Shown: in pieces, positions 55,203 to 64,000 of the stretch
How the letters are laid out: each line of letters starts with the position of its first letter
Numbering within the stretch: position 1 is the first letter of the stretch
Assembly: GCF_022447245.1 (NCBI RefSeq)
Contig: NZ_JAKVBC010000030.1
Span: 1-64,000 of the forward strand
DNA length: 64,000 nucleotides
Reading direction: 5' to 3'
Source: Kordia sp.
Lineage (GTDB): Bacteria; Bacteroidota; Bacteroidia; Flavobacteriales; Flavobacteriaceae
Position numbers and translations under genes: made by a program
Notes under the pieces: generated by a model
Database searches by the model: none
What the model saw: the letters and a program-made list of their open reading frames with translations, nothing else
Told to the model about the DNA's origin: nothing

Positions 55203-58200
55203 ATGCAGAACAAAGGACTCGTAAAATTATTTGCGCTTTTATTCGGATTGGTAAGTATTTACCAATTATCATTCACATTTATTACGAATAAAATTGAAAC
55301 AGACGCAAAAGCCTACGCGGTAACACAAGTGCCAAAACCAGTAGATGGTGCTGACACAAAAGAAAATGCAGACGCTAGAAGTCTTGTAGAAGAAACGTAT
55401 TTAGATTCTATTGATAGGAATGAACCTATCAACTTCGGATTCGCAGAGTTTACATACAGTGAAGCGAAGGAAAAAGAATTAAACAAAGGTCTTGACCTTA
55501 AAGGAGGAATCAACGTAATTCTTCAAATTTCTGTAAGAGACATTCTTACTGGATTGGCTAATAACACAGAAAATGAAACATTCAAGAAAGCTTTAGATAG
55601 AGCAGACGAATTACAAAAAGATGCACAAGAAGATTATGTAGAATCTTTCTTTAGAGCTTTTGATGAATTAAAGCCTGCTGGTTTAAAATTGGCAGATCCA
55701 ACCCTTTTTTATACGGCATCTTTACAAGATGAATTAAAGAAAGAAACATTTAACACGCCTGATGATGTTGTTAAAAATGTACTTAGAAGAAAAATTGATC
55801 AATCTGTTGTATCTGCAAAAGAAGTATTAAACAAACGTATTGACCAATTTGGTGTAACACAGCCAAACATTCAACGTTTAGGAACTTCTGGACGTATCTT
55901 AATTGAATTACCAGGTGCGAAAGATGTAATTCGTATTGAAAAATTATTACAAACAACTGCAGAATTAGAGTTTTGGAAAACAAACAATAATAACTCTGAA
56001 TTGCTTTCATATTTAGTTACAGCTGATGCAAAGTTGAAAGAACTTCCTGAATTTGCAGTAGAAAAAGTAAAAGATACTACAGATACTGATTTAGATGAGT
56101 TAACGACTTCTACAGAGCAAGATTCAGCAGCTGTTGTGCAACCATTATTAGGTAAGTTAGCACTTTCTCCTGTTGGATCAAATACTGGTGGTGTTGTAGC
56201 TACAATAAAAGAAGAGGATAAAAGTGAAGTTGTAGCTTTATTAGATAATTCAATTTTAAAGCAAGTATTGCCTGCAAACTTACGTAATGTACGTTTTGCT
56301 TTTGGAAAAGAGGTAGATGCACAAGGAAGAGTAAAAATGTATGCTTTAAGTGGAAAGCGTAAAGGAAGACAAGCTACACCACAAATGAAAGGTGATGTGG
56401 TTGACGTTGCACAACAAAGCTATGGTAACGACATGAAGCCAGTTGTAACAATGAAAATGAATGGTATAGGAGCAAAGCAATGGGAGAAGTTAACTGGAGA
56501 AGTACATAAAGCAAATGGAAACATTGCTGTAGTTTTAGATAATATTGTATACTCTGCACCAAGTGTAACGACAGGAGCTATTACAGGAGGAAATACAGAA
56601 ATCTCTGGAAACTTTTCAATTGAAGAGGCAAAAGATTTAGCAAACGTATTAAGAGCTGGTAAATTACCTGCTAAAGCTGAAATTTTACAATCAGAAGTAG
56701 TTGGACCATCATTAGGTCAGGAAGCTATTAACAGTGGTTTAATGTCATTCTTAATTGCCTTGGGATTGGTGTTAGTTTGGATGGTATTCTACTATGGTAG
56801 AGCTGGACTTTTTGCTGATGTAGCTTTAGCGTTTAACATTCTATTAATCTTTGGTGTATTAGCAAACTTAGGAGCGGTGTTAACACTACCTGGTATTGCC
56901 GGTATCGTATTAACCATTGGTATGTCGGTGGATGCAAATGTACTTTTATTTGAAAGAGTTCGTGAAGAATTGGCAAAAGGAAAGTCATTACAAGAATCAA
57001 TCAATCATGCATTTAGCTGGAAAGGAGCTATGTCTTCTATCTTTGATGCCAACATTACAACTGGTTTAACTGCCTTGATCTTATTCTTATTCGGAACAGG
57101 ACCAATTAAAGGTTTTGCAACTACTTTATTAATCGGTATTGCTACTTCGTTATTTACTGCAATCTTTATCACAAGATTACTAATTGATTGGTATATTGGA
57201 AAAGGAAAGGAATTGGCATTCTCTACAGGAGCTACAAAGAACTTATTTAGAAACATGAATATTGAGTTTTTAAAGAAGCGTAAAGTTGCATATATCATTT
57301 CAGGAGTTATTATTGCTGTTGGTTTATGGTCAATTACCTTAGGAAGTGGATTGAATCAAGGAGTTGATTTTGTTGGAGGACGTTCGTACCAAGTACGTTT
57401 TGAGAAGACAGTAAGTCCACAAGATGTAAAAGCTTCATTACAAAATGTATTTGTTGATGGAGAAAATGCGGTTTCGTTAGAAGTAAAAACTTTTGGAGAA
57501 GATAATCAGTTAAAGATTACTACGAACTATAAAGTAAACGAGACGGGAACTGATATTGATGATGAAATCAAGAAGAAATTACACGAAGGTTTAGGAAGTT
57601 ACTTGCCATCAGGAATGAAGTATACGACGTTTGTTGATGGAGCAGAAAATAAGACAGTCGGTATTATGCAATCGATTAAGGTTGGGCCAACAATTGCCGA
57701 TGATATCAAGAAAGCGTCATTCTGGGCAGTATTAGGTTCGTTAGTAGTGGTATTCTTATATATCTTATTGCGATTCAGAAGATGGCAATTCTCTCTTGGA
57801 GCGGTTGCAGCAGTATTCCACGATGTGTTAATCGTATTAGGAATTTTCTCATTAGCATGGAAATACTTGCCATTTACAATGGAGATCAACCAAGCATTCA
57901 TTGCGGCAATTTTGACCGTAATTGGTTACTCGCTGAATGATACCGTGGTTGTATTTGATAGAATCCGTGAGTTTATGAACGAGCATTCTAACTGGAAGTT
58001 TAGCAAAGTGGTAAATGCGGCCTTGAATAGTACCTTAAGTAGAACGTTGAATACGTCGTTAACTACGTTAGTGGTATTATTGGCGATCTTTATTTTCGGT
58101 GGAGAATCTATTAGAGGATTTATGTTTGCCTTAATCGTTGGTGTAATTGTAGGTACCTACTCATCGATGTTTATTGCAACTCCAATTATGTATGATACTA

Positions 58201-58253
58201 TCAAAAAAGGAGATATCAACAAAGGGTTAGAAGAAGGTGAAGCGAAGGCTTAA
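55203..58253 (+). CDS. secDF: protein translocase SecDF, fused
   Basis: This is a 1016-residue fused SecD-SecF that uses the proton motive force to pull preproteins from SecYEG on the periplasmic side. N-terminal helix (LFALLFGLVSIYQLSF), SecD motif DLKGGINVILQISV, P1 domain with a large insertion, head NGNIAVVLDNIVYSAPSVTT, then five helices with LTIGMSVDANVLLFERVREE. The SecF half follows: LNQGVDFVGGRSYQVRFEKT, and VIGYSLNDTVVVFDRIREFM with its proton-relay Asp/Arg. Domain order and length are normal for Bacteroidota. Terminator at 58281. Confidence 0.97.
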   Translation: MQNKGLVKLFALLFGLVSIYQLSFTFITNKIETDAKAYAVTQVPKPVDGADTKENADARSLVEETYLDSIDRNEPINFGFAEFTYSEAKEKELNKGLDLKGGINVILQISVRDILTGLANNTENETFKKALDRADELQKDAQEDYVESFFRAFDELKPAGLKLADPTLFYTASLQDELKKETFNTPDDVVKNVLRRKIDQSVVSAKEVLNKRIDQFGVTQPNIQRLGTSGRILIELPGAKDVIRIEKLLQTTAELEFWKTNNNNSELLSYLVTADAKLKELPEFAVEKVKDTTDTDLDELTTSTEQDSAAVVQPLLGKLALSPVGSNTGGVVATIKEEDKSEVVALLDNSILKQVLPANLRNVRFAFGKEVDAQGRVKMYALSGKRKGRQATPQMKGDVVDVAQQSYGNDMKPVVTMKMNGIGAKQWEKLTGEVHKANGNIAVVLDNIVYSAPSVTTGAITGGNTEISGNFSIEEAKDLANVLRAGKLPAKAEILQSEVVGPSLGQEAINSGLMSFLIALGLVLVWMVFYYGRAGLFADVALAFNILLIFGVLANLGAVLTLPGIAGIVLTIGMSVDANVLLFERVREELAKGKSLQESINHAFSWKGAMSSIFDANITTGLTALILFLFGTGPIKGFATTLLIGIATSLFTAIFITRLLIDWYIGKGKELAFSTGATKNLFRNMNIEFLKKRKVAYIISGVIIAVGLWSITLGSGLNQGVDFVGGRSYQVRFEKTVSPQDVKASLQNVFVDGENAVSLEVKTFGEDNQLKITTNYKVNETGTDIDDEIKKKLHEGLGSYLPSGMKYTTFVDGAENKTVGIMQSIKVGPTIADDIKKASFWAVLGSLVVVFLYILLRFRRWQFSLGAVAAVFHDVLIVLGIFSLAWKYLPFTMEINQAFIAAILTVIGYSLNDTVVVFDRIREFMNEHSNWKFSKVVNAALNSTLSRTLNTSLTTLVVLLAIFIFGGESIRGFMFALIVGVIVGTYSSMFIATPIMYDTIKKGDINKGLEEGEAKA

Positions 58254-58280
58254 GTATCTTTTGATTCTTAATAACATAGA

Positions 58281-58310
58281 AAAACGCTGCTCAACTGAGT
58301 GGCGTTTTTT
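58281..58310 (+). terminator. Rho-independent terminator after secDF
   Basis: The stem AAAACGC/GCGTTTT is extended by TGCTC/GAGTG with wobble pairs and followed by a T tract. Confidence 0.75.
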
Positions 58311-58383
58311 ATGCTTTATTAATAGTTATAGTTTTCTCTGTGCAAATGCAGAATCAAGGATTATGAAAGCTCGAAAGAATAAA

Positions 58384-58550
58384 GTAATACCAAATAAACT
58401 TTAAAATGCGACTTTGGATACGAAGTTGCTTTGACATTATAAACTGCTGTGGATGCTTTGCATAGCAGTAGCTACGGAAAGTAGTCGCAAGGCATTAGAA
58501 TGCCAAATGAACGAGTTTATAAGTTGTATTTTAAAGTTTATTTGATATAA
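58384..58550. repeat. 167-bp inverted-repeat element, MITE-like or structured RNA
   Basis: Outer arms of 30 bases (58385-58414 and 58521-58550) match 26 of 30 in inverted orientation, centred on a perfect 16-base CAAATAAACTTTAAAA-type core. Nested inside are TTATAAACT (58437-58445) with AGTTTATAA (58514-58522), GCGACT (58409) with AGTCGC (58483), and a small hairpin GGCATTAGAATGCC (58491-58504). No reading frame. It occupies the 3' gap of secDF; together with the pseudogene at 58591 it explains the 620-base gap. No target-site duplication is evident. Confidence 0.6.
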
Positions 58551-58590
58551 GTAATAGAGAAAGCCTTCTAAAGAATTTGTGTCCGTTAAA

Positions 58591-58867
58591 CTAAAGTTTC
58601 AAAGAGGAAAGGAAAAAAGAAAAGCCATATGTGTAATATGTAAAGATTCCAACGGGAATTAAACCTATGAACATACCAATAGCTAATGATGGAAATCTTT
58701 TAAAAGGTAAAATAATTAGTGTGATAATTTTGACTATAATTAAAGTGATGTAGAAAGGTGAAAGACTAGTAAGTGAAAAAAAATGCTATTCCCAAAAAGT
58801 GTATGCTAATAGTGATTGCTAGCCCAAGAAGCGCTGACTTTATATGATATGAAACTCCTTTCTTCAT
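58591..58867 (-). pseudogene. small membrane protein gene with a one-base frameshift
   Basis: Reading from ATG at 58867: MKKGVSYHIKSALLGLAITI, then SIHFLGIAF, then an A8 run on the plus strand (58776-58783) shifts the frame by one base. The next frame gives SLTSLSPFYITLIIVKII, IGMFIGLIPVGIFTYYTYGF and ends SLKL at TAG 58591-58593. The total length, 277 bases, is one more than a multiple of three. Joined, about 91 residues with three hydrophobic segments. The family is not recognised. The homopolymer position makes a sequencing slip or phase variation possible. Confidence 0.6.
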
Positions 58868-58930
58868 TTGAAATAAAGTTTACTTATGCAATCTTTTATA
58901 TCGTATTTAAAGAGAGTAAATAACGTTTTT

Positions 58931-59410
58931 TTAAAACTTTATGAACGTTGCAGTGTCGCCAATTTCTAACAACCATTTTTCAGACAAACCAGCGTTGATT
59001 TCTAATACATACATAGCTGGTACTTCCGAAGGTAATCCAGTTTCATTCAACGGTTCCGCGTTTTCCTGAAAACTTACTATTTTTTTATTTTCATCTAAAT
59101 AGATAATATCTAACGGTATGTATGTGTTTTTCATGTAAAAACTCTGTGGACGTGAGTATGGAAATACAAAAAGCATCGCCTGATTTTCCTTCATAGATTT
59201 GCGATACATGAGTCCAGTTTCAATTTCGTAGCTAGTTTCTGCAAATTCTATATCGAGTGTTACAATATCTTTACCACTCGCTTTTGCTAAGGTCAATTGT
59301 CCTTCTTTGGTAAAGGTGATCTCTGCAGTTTGGACCGTTTGATTATTGCTAGAATCTCCGCAGGAAATAAGAGCTGTAGTAATGCAAAAAAGTACGATTA
59401 ATTTCTTCAT
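58931..59410 (-). CDS. DUF192 domain lipoprotein
   Basis: This is a 159-residue protein: lipoprotein signal (IVLFCITTALISC), then DUF192: VTLDIEFAETSYEIETGLMY, MKENQAMLFVFPYSRPQSFY, TYIPLDIIYLDENKKIVSFQ and LPSEVPAMYVLEINAGLSEK. The family is periplasmic of unknown function. It begins 2 bases after the lgt stop on the same strand and is co-transcribed with it, perhaps because it needs lipidation by Lgt. Confidence 0.88.
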   Translation of the reverse strand: MKKLIVLFCITTALISCGDSSNNQTVQTAEITFTKEGQLTLAKASGKDIVTLDIEFAETSYEIETGLMYRKSMKENQAMLFVFPYSRPQSFYMKNTYIPLDIIYLDENKKIVSFQENAEPLNETGLPSEVPAMYVLEINAGLSEKWLLEIGDTATFIKF

Positions 59411-59412
59411 GC

Positions 59413-60288
59413 CTAGGCAGTTTTAGCAGTGTCTACATCAGTTTGATTCGTTTGTCTAAACATCAGATAAAATCCAGCAATAATAAAGGGAATACTTAGC
59501 CATTGTCCAGTGCTTAATAAATTGCCGAGCATATCTTCAAATCCACCTTGACTTTCTTTTACAAATTCTACCATAAAACGTACTGTCCAAAGTAGTACTA
59601 AAAACAGTCCAAAAATATATCCTTGTTTATTTTTCTTGTTTGTTTTCCAGTATACATACCATAAAATGGCAAATACAAAAACATAACAAAATGCTTCATA
59701 TAATTGTGCTGGATGACGTGGTAATGTGTCGCCTCTTCCTTGAAATATAACGCCAAAATCAGAGCCTGTATATTTTCCAACAATTTCAGAATTAAAGAAA
59801 TTTCCTATTCTGACAAAAACTCCACCAAGTGCAATTGCAATAACGATTCTATCTAAAATCCAAAGTAAAGTTTTGTACTGATATTTTTTTCGGTATAAAT
59901 ACATAGCAACAATAATTCCAATAGCTGCTCCGTGACTTGCTAAACCAGCAAATCCGGTAAATTTGTAGCCATCGATAAATCCAAATAGTGTTGAATTTGC
60001 ATCTGCTTTGATAGGTAATAAAATCTCAATTAAGTGATTTTGATAATACTCCCAATTATAAAAGAAAACTTCACCCAAACGCGCACCTAATAACGTTGCA
60101 ATGACTGCATACATAAAAAGAGATTCTAAATACTTTATTTCAATTCCTTCTTTTTCGTAAATCTTTTTGGTGATGTAATATCCTAAGCTAAATGCTATGA
60201 TGAACATTAAGCTGTAATATCTGATTTGAATTGAACCTAAATTCAATAAAACTTCACTAGGATTCCAGTTGATACTTAGTAAGTGCAT
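59413..60288 (-). CDS. lgt: prolipoprotein diacylglyceryl transferase
   Basis: This is a 291-residue inner-membrane enzyme that attaches diacylglycerol to the lipobox Cys, first step of lipoprotein maturation. Seven membrane segments; conserved pieces are IQIRYYSLMFIIAFSLGYYI, the Lgt signature GARLGEVFFYNWEYY, FAGLASHGAAIGIIVAMYLY with the catalytic His/Arg region, RIGNFFNSEIVGKYTGSDFG, and HPAQLYEAFCY. It sits 2 bases before the DUF192 gene. The many lipoproteins in this window are its likely substrates. Confidence 0.95.
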   Translation of the reverse strand: MHLLSINWNPSEVLLNLGSIQIRYYSLMFIIAFSLGYYITKKIYEKEGIEIKYLESLFMYAVIATLLGARLGEVFFYNWEYYQNHLIEILLPIKADANSTLFGFIDGYKFTGFAGLASHGAAIGIIVAMYLYRKKYQYKTLLWILDRIVIAIALGGVFVRIGNFFNSEIVGKYTGSDFGVIFQGRGDTLPRHPAQLYEAFCYVFVFAILWYVYWKTNKKNKQGYIFGLFLVLLWTVRFMVEFVKESQGGFEDMLGNLLSTGQWLSIPFIIAGFYLMFRQTNQTDVDTAKTA

Positions 60289-60416
60289 AAATGGTATAGT
60301 TTATAAAATGTAAATATAGACAAACCAAACGGAAATCAAAGGATACAAATGCTAAAGGAATGTTATTTAATAACACATGTTCTTTGTGGAATTTGTAATT
60401 GTTTTAATGCTAAAAA

Positions 60417-60440
60417 AAATCTCGCCGTTTAGCGAGATTT
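60417..60440 (-). terminator. Rho-independent terminator after yidD
   Basis: On the minus strand the stem is AAATCTCGC/GCGAGATTT with a 6-base loop, followed by a T-rich stretch, 44 bases beyond the yidD stop. Confidence 0.8.
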
Positions 60441-60483
60441 AGTGTATATATTATCAAAATTGACTTTTGATACTTCTTGAGTA

Positions 60484-60750
60484 TTATTTAGAAGCTTGCT
60501 TTTTTTTGCGTTTTGGAAATTCGTCTGGTACAGGATCATAACCACTTCCTCCAAGAGGATGACACCTAGAAATACGCTTAATTGCTAACCATCCGCCGCG
60601 AAATAAGCCATGCTTTTTTAATGCATCTGCCGCATAATGAGAGCATGTAGGATTGTATCTGCATGCTGCTGGAGTGTATGGCGAAATGGCCGCTTGGTAA
60701 AAACGGATAACTAATAAAAAAGGATATATGAGAATCTTTTTGAGACTCAT
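60484..60750 (-). CDS. yidD: membrane protein insertion efficiency factor YidD
   Basis: This is an 88-residue protein (family 70-90) that aids YidC-dependent membrane insertion. Markers are [59 protein letters not shown] and PVPDEFP with the conserved Cys. The C-terminus is a lysine-rich tail (KRKKKQASK). Confidence 0.92.
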   Translation of the reverse strand: MSLKKILIYPFLLVIRFYQAAISPYTPAACRYNPTCSHYAADALKKHGLFRGGWLAIKRISRCHPLGGSGYDPVPDEFPKRKKKQASK

Positions 60751-60841
60751 TGTTTTTTTGTTTTAATTACGAAACTGAAAATGAAGTTCCGTCTTTTCCA
60801 TCTTTTAATTGAATGCCTAAAGCGGATAATTCATCACGAAT

Positions 60842-62251
60842 TTAATCTGAAGTTGCAAAATCTTTATTAGCACGTGCTTCATTTCGTAAATTAATCAACA
60901 ACTCCATAACTCCTGTAAGTGAGTCTCCATCATCCGAAGATCCGCTTTGCTGTTCTAGTCCTAGAATTTCAAACACAAACGCATGCATGTATTTCTTTAG
61001 CTCGGTTAAACTTTCAGGTAAAATGGTAGCTTTTCCGTCTTTTAACTGATTGATATACTTTACGGCTTCAAACAAGTCTGCAATCAAAATTGGTGTGTTG
61101 AAATCGTCATTCAGTGCATTGTAGCAATTGCGTTTCCAAACTTCCAAATTAAAGCTAGTTTTGTCTCCTGAAGGTTCTAATTTGTCTAATGTTTTCATAG
61201 CTTCCATCAGTTTATTGAATCCTTTTTCAGAGGCCAACAAAGCATCATTGCTAAAGTCTAAAATACTTCTGTAGTGTGCTTGCATCATAAAGAAACGTGC
61301 AACACTTGGCACAAATCCTTTAGATAAATGTTTACTACTTCCAGAGAAAATTTCACCAGGAAGTATATTGTTATCTGTTGATTTTGACATCTTTTTTCCA
61401 TTCAACGTCAGCATGTTGGCATGCATCCAATAATTCACAGGAGACGTTCCGCAGCAAGCTTCATTTTGAGCAATTTCAGATTCGTGATGCGGAAATTTTA
61501 AATCCATTCCTCCACCATGAATATCAAATCGTTTACCCAAGTACTTTGTGCTCATAGCAGTACATTCTAAATGCCAACCAGGAAAACCTTCGCCCCAAGG
61601 TGAGGGCCAACGCATAATATGAGTTTCTTCGGCTTTTTTCCAAAGTGCAAAATCTTGTGGATTCTTTTTATCGCTTTGCCCATCTAATTCACGTGAATTA
61701 TTAACGAGATCTTCTAGGTTGCGCTTACTAAGTACGCCGTACTCATTTTTTTCATTGAATTTATGAACATCAAAATACACAGAACCATTTACTTCATATC
61801 CATACCCATTGTCTATGATTCCTTTTACGATTTCTATTTGCTCAATAATATGTCCTGTAGCAGTAGGTTCGATGCTTGGTGGAATAAAATTGAATTTTTG
61901 TAAAATGTAATGGAAATCAAGCGTGTATTTTTGAACAATTTCCATAGGTTCTAATTGTTCCAAGCGTGCTTTCTTAGCAATTTTATCTTCACCTTCTTCG
62001 GCATCATCTACCAAATGACCTACATCAGTAATATTTCGTACATAGCGTACTTTGTAACCAAGATGTTTTAGATACCTAAAAATCATATCAAACGACATGA
62101 ACGTTCGTACGTTACCTAAGTGCACATTGCTGTATACTGTAGGACCACATACATACATTCCAACATGACCTTCATTTATAGGTTTAAAAACTTCTTTTTG
62201 GTTTGTGAGGGAATTGTATATTTTAAGTTCTTGTTCTTGATATAATTTCAT
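60842..62251 (-). CDS. cysS: cysteinyl-tRNA synthetase, C-terminus cut by an in-frame TAA
   Basis: This is a class I aminoacyl-tRNA synthetase. [20 protein letters not shown] holds the HIGH-type motif (HLGN), then the zinc-site region with Cys 34-type [26 protein letters not shown], and KMSKS at [12 protein letters not shown]. The frame stops at TAA 60842-60844 after ANKDFATSD, but the same frame continues IRDELSALGIQLKDGKDGTS, FSVS to TAA at 60767-60769, which is the conserved C-terminal tail. The full protein would be 494 positions. One substitution (probably AAA to TAA) therefore removes the last 24 residues. The catalytic core is intact, so activity may remain. Confidence 0.9.
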   Translation of the reverse strand: MKLYQEQELKIYNSLTNQKEVFKPINEGHVGMYVCGPTVYSNVHLGNVRTFMSFDMIFRYLKHLGYKVRYVRNITDVGHLVDDAEEGEDKIAKKARLEQLEPMEIVQKYTLDFHYILQKFNFIPPSIEPTATGHIIEQIEIVKGIIDNGYGYEVNGSVYFDVHKFNEKNEYGVLSKRNLEDLVNNSRELDGQSDKKNPQDFALWKKAEETHIMRWPSPWGEGFPGWHLECTAMSTKYLGKRFDIHGGGMDLKFPHHESEIAQNEACCGTSPVNYWMHANMLTLNGKKMSKSTDNNILPGEIFSGSSKHLSKGFVPSVARFFMMQAHYRSILDFSNDALLASEKGFNKLMEAMKTLDKLEPSGDKTSFNLEVWKRNCYNALNDDFNTPILIADLFEAVKYINQLKDGKATILPESLTELKKYMHAFVFEILGLEQQSGSSDDGDSLTGVMELLINLRNEARANKDFATSD

Positions 62252-62274
62252 GGTTATTGTTAAAAATATTGGTT

Positions 62275-62955
62275 TTAAAATTTTGTGTCTAATTTAATAT
62301 AATCTAGGAATTCTAGGCGTGTTTTTTCATTTTTAAATTTTCCGCCAAATTCTGCTGTTACAGTACTGCTTTCTATGTCTCTGATTCCGCGAGAATTAAC
62401 GCATAAATGTTTGGCGTCAATTACACAAGCAACATCTTCCGTTCCTAGTACTTTTTGCAATTCTTTTACCACTTGAATCGTTAAACGCTCTTGTACTTGT
62501 GGTCGTTTGGCATAATAATCAACAAAACGATTCATTTTGGAAAGTCCAACAACCGTTCCATTAGAAATATAAGCAATGTGTGCTCTACCAACAATTGGAA
62601 GTAAATGATGCTCGCAAGTAGAGTAGACAGTAATATTCTTCTCTACGAGCATTTCGCTATACTTGTACTTATTATCAAAGGTAGAAGCCTTTGGTTTTCT
62701 ATCAGGATGTAGTCCCCCAAAAATTTCTTGTACAAACATTTTAGCAACTCTATTAGGAGTTCCTTTAAGGCTATCATCTGTCATATCGAGACCTAAAGTT
62801 TCCATAATATGCGCAACATCTTTTTTGATGCTAGCTATTTTTTCTTCATCACTTAAATTAAATGCATCTTCACGTAATGGAGTATCATAGGAAGTCATGA
62901 TGTGATTATCACCTATCATTTGTATTTCTTCTTCAAACGCCTTATCTATTTTCAT
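62275..62955 (-). CDS. folE: GTP cyclohydrolase I
   Basis: This protein of about 226 residues makes 7,8-dihydroneopterin triphosphate for folate or queuosine. FolE signature: [20 protein letters not shown], zinc Cys and His in [20 protein letters not shown], the later [20 protein letters not shown], and the second zinc Cys in [20 protein letters not shown]. Start: ATG 62955 ([13 protein letters not shown]) is preferred over a longer reading from 62994 that adds 13 residues. Same strand as cysS and 23 bases before it, so possibly one operon. Confidence 0.94.
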   Translation of the reverse strand: MKIDKAFEEEIQMIGDNHIMTSYDTPLREDAFNLSDEEKIASIKKDVAHIMETLGLDMTDDSLKGTPNRVAKMFVQEIFGGLHPDRKPKASTFDNKYKYSEMLVEKNITVYSTCEHHLLPIVGRAHIAYISNGTVVGLSKMNRFVDYYAKRPQVQERLTIQVVKELQKVLGTEDVACVIDAKHLCVNSRGIRDIESSTVTAEFGGKFKNEKTRLEFLDYIKLDTKF

Positions 62956-63309
62956 CGATTCTGTATTTCTTTGTTTGAAAAAAATATGATACAAATAGTT
63001 AATAATAATTTAAGATATAAACCTTCATCATATTAAAGATTCGAAACTCAATTTTTTTCAAAAATTAACAAGACTGCAAAGATAGTTAAATATTGTATAT
63101 GTATTGATTGAACGTGCCGTAAATAAATGTCTTAAAGAACTATGTATATCACAAAATTTTCTTAATTTTCCGCGATTCAAAATTAATTTTTTAACACAAT
63201 GTCAGATTTTTACAGGTGTTGTTGTTATATATAATGTAAATAAAATGAAGGGTTTAGTTAACTTAATAATAACACCTTCATTTCAAATTAATAATGTTAG
63301 AATACAAAC
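62956..63309. other. intergenic stretch without recognisable gene
   Basis: About 354 bases between the divergent folE and 63310 genes, very AT-rich. An open frame at 63104-63313 (69 residues) has no family or composition of a real protein. It should hold the two divergent promoters. No clear hairpin. Confidence 0.4.
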
Positions 63310-63753
63310 ATGACTATTATGCGTAAAATCTATGTATGTATGATGTTCCTATTTATAGGGCTTTGTATGAATGCTCAAACTCAAAGGGATTCATATAAAT
63401 TTAAGGAGCACCAAGTAGATAACTTCATCAAGGAAGTTTATGGAGATCAAGCTCAAAAACTGGTTTTTTCCAACCAGAAACGTTACCAAACTTTAAGAAA
63501 GCTTATTGTGGAGCGAATGCAAATCGTAAGACAAGCTGATGTGAGAGGTAAAAAATATCCTAAAATTACGAATGGAGGAATGCTAACTATGTATAATAAA
63601 AACTTAAAGCATGAAGGCTTTACTAGTAAAAGCACATTCAATCCTTTAAAATACAATCTTGAGTTTTTTGATATCAATAGACTCAGAGTATATCGGATAG
63701 ACAACACTGAATATCTTTTAATTATTCAACCACAACCTAAATTACAAAACTAA
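63310..63753 (+). CDS. conserved hypothetical secreted protein
   Basis: This is a 147-residue protein with a signal peptide (IYVCMMFLFIGLCMNAQ), then a Gln/Lys-rich helical part (QDxxKFKEHQVDNFIKEVYG), LRKLIVERMQIVRQADVRGK and KHEGFTSKSTFNPLKYNLEF. ATG 63310 or the in-frame ATG at 63319 could be the start. It sits 10 bases before the CUB-like gene, probably the same operon. Such a pair of small protein plus CUB/T9SS surface protein is frequent in flavobacteria. Confidence 0.7.
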   Translation: MTIMRKIYVCMMFLFIGLCMNAQTQRDSYKFKEHQVDNFIKEVYGDQAQKLVFSNQKRYQTLRKLIVERMQIVRQADVRGKKYPKITNGGMLTMYNKNLKHEGFTSKSTFNPLKYNLEFFDINRLRVYRIDNTEYLLIIQPQPKLQN

Positions 63754-63763
63754 AAATATAGAG

Positions 63764-64000
63764 ATGAAGAAAATAGTTCTCTTACTTCTTATAGTTAGCC
63801 CAATATTTTGTTTCGGACAAGATGTTCTTATAGAAAATGGTACCTTCAATATATGTCAAGGTACTTTCTTAGACACTGGAGGTGGCGGTGCAGGACAATA
63901 TTCAAATAACGAAAATATCGTAATGACAATTTGTCCAAACAATCCAGGAGACAAAGTACAGTTAGATTTTACCTCATTTGCTGTGCAAAATATGTCTGAT
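63764..64000 (+). CDS. CUB-like secreted protein, 3' end cut by window edge
   Basis: Only the first 79 residues are in the window. A signal peptide (IVLLLLIVSPIFCFGQ) precedes a mature start with a CUB-type pattern: ICQGTFLDTGGGGAGQYSNN and ENIVMTICPNNPGDKVQLDF. Flavobacterial proteins that start this way are often long T9SS-exported surface or gliding-associated proteins with a C-terminal sorting domain, outside the window here. Confidence 0.7.
   Translation, partial: MKKIVLLLLIVSPIFCFGQDVLIENGTFNICQGTFLDTGGGGAGQYSNNENIVMTICPNNPGDKVQLDFTSFAVQNMSD

Noticed and set aside
63104-63313. 69-residue open frame before the 63310 gene
   Set aside because: No family pattern, no signal, and AT-rich composition as in non-coding DNA; overlaps the start of the real gene.

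Overview
The window is AT-rich Bacteroidota DNA, most likely a marine Flavobacteriaceae member. Kordia or a close relative is my guess from gene content only. The support is type IX secretion (T9SS) sorting tails, SecD and SecF fused in one protein, TANNTTTG-type -7 promoter boxes, Bacteroidota lanthipeptide-type leader peptides (Lys-Gly-Gly), and many DUF families typical of this group. I see no tRNA, rRNA, CRISPR array, prophage or insertion sequence.

Layout. 0-16 kb: the end of a TPR/AraC regulator, an orphan RiPP-like precursor, a lipoprotein, kdsA with an ABC transporter, a DUF4836 lipoprotein, typA, a decayed gene, then a three-gene unit (small membrane protein, NoeA-like methyltransferase, membrane sulfatase-like enzyme) and three small unknown genes. 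16-29 kb: a surface polysaccharide locus with a FemAB/GNAT-like transferase, a sugar aminotransferase, a Wzx flippase, two hexapeptide acyltransferases, four glycosyltransferases, an FdtA/QdtA-type ketoisomerase, a methyltransferase and ftsE. It is interrupted by a CIA30-family gene, trmL and two orphan RiPP-like precursors. The aminotransferase, ketoisomerase and acetyltransferase together suggest an N-acetylated 3-amino-3,6-dideoxyhexose. 29-38 kb: a giant TPR protein with an outer-membrane barrel protein, an amidohydrolase, an AraC-GyrI-DUF7000 fusion and a DUF2911 protein. 39-50 kb: asnB, a dipeptide epimerase, an AAA ATPase fused to a gamma-glutamylcyclotransferase-like domain, several broken secreted-protein genes, a T9SS protein and gyrB. 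50-64 kb: a DUF6588 protein, mdh, a lipoprotein that is a stand-alone copy of the SecD periplasmic domain, a companion protein, secDF, a 167-bp inverted-repeat element, a DUF192 protein, lgt, yidD, cysS, folE, and the start of a CUB-like secreted protein.

The most striking property is that nine otherwise recognisable reading frames are interrupted by single in-frame stops and/or one-base indels, including the housekeeping genes asnB (TGA at codon 6) and cysS (TAA 24 residues before the natural end). In each clear case the reading frame continues sensibly beyond the lesion. This means gene decay, error-prone assembly or stop-codon readthrough; the sequence alone cannot separate these. The other unusual items are the SecD-domain lipoprotein next to secDF, the AAA-cyclotransferase fusion, three scattered orphan RiPP-like precursors without modification enzymes, and dispersed repeats at gene 3' ends, one of which has become the C-terminus of a glycosyltransferase.
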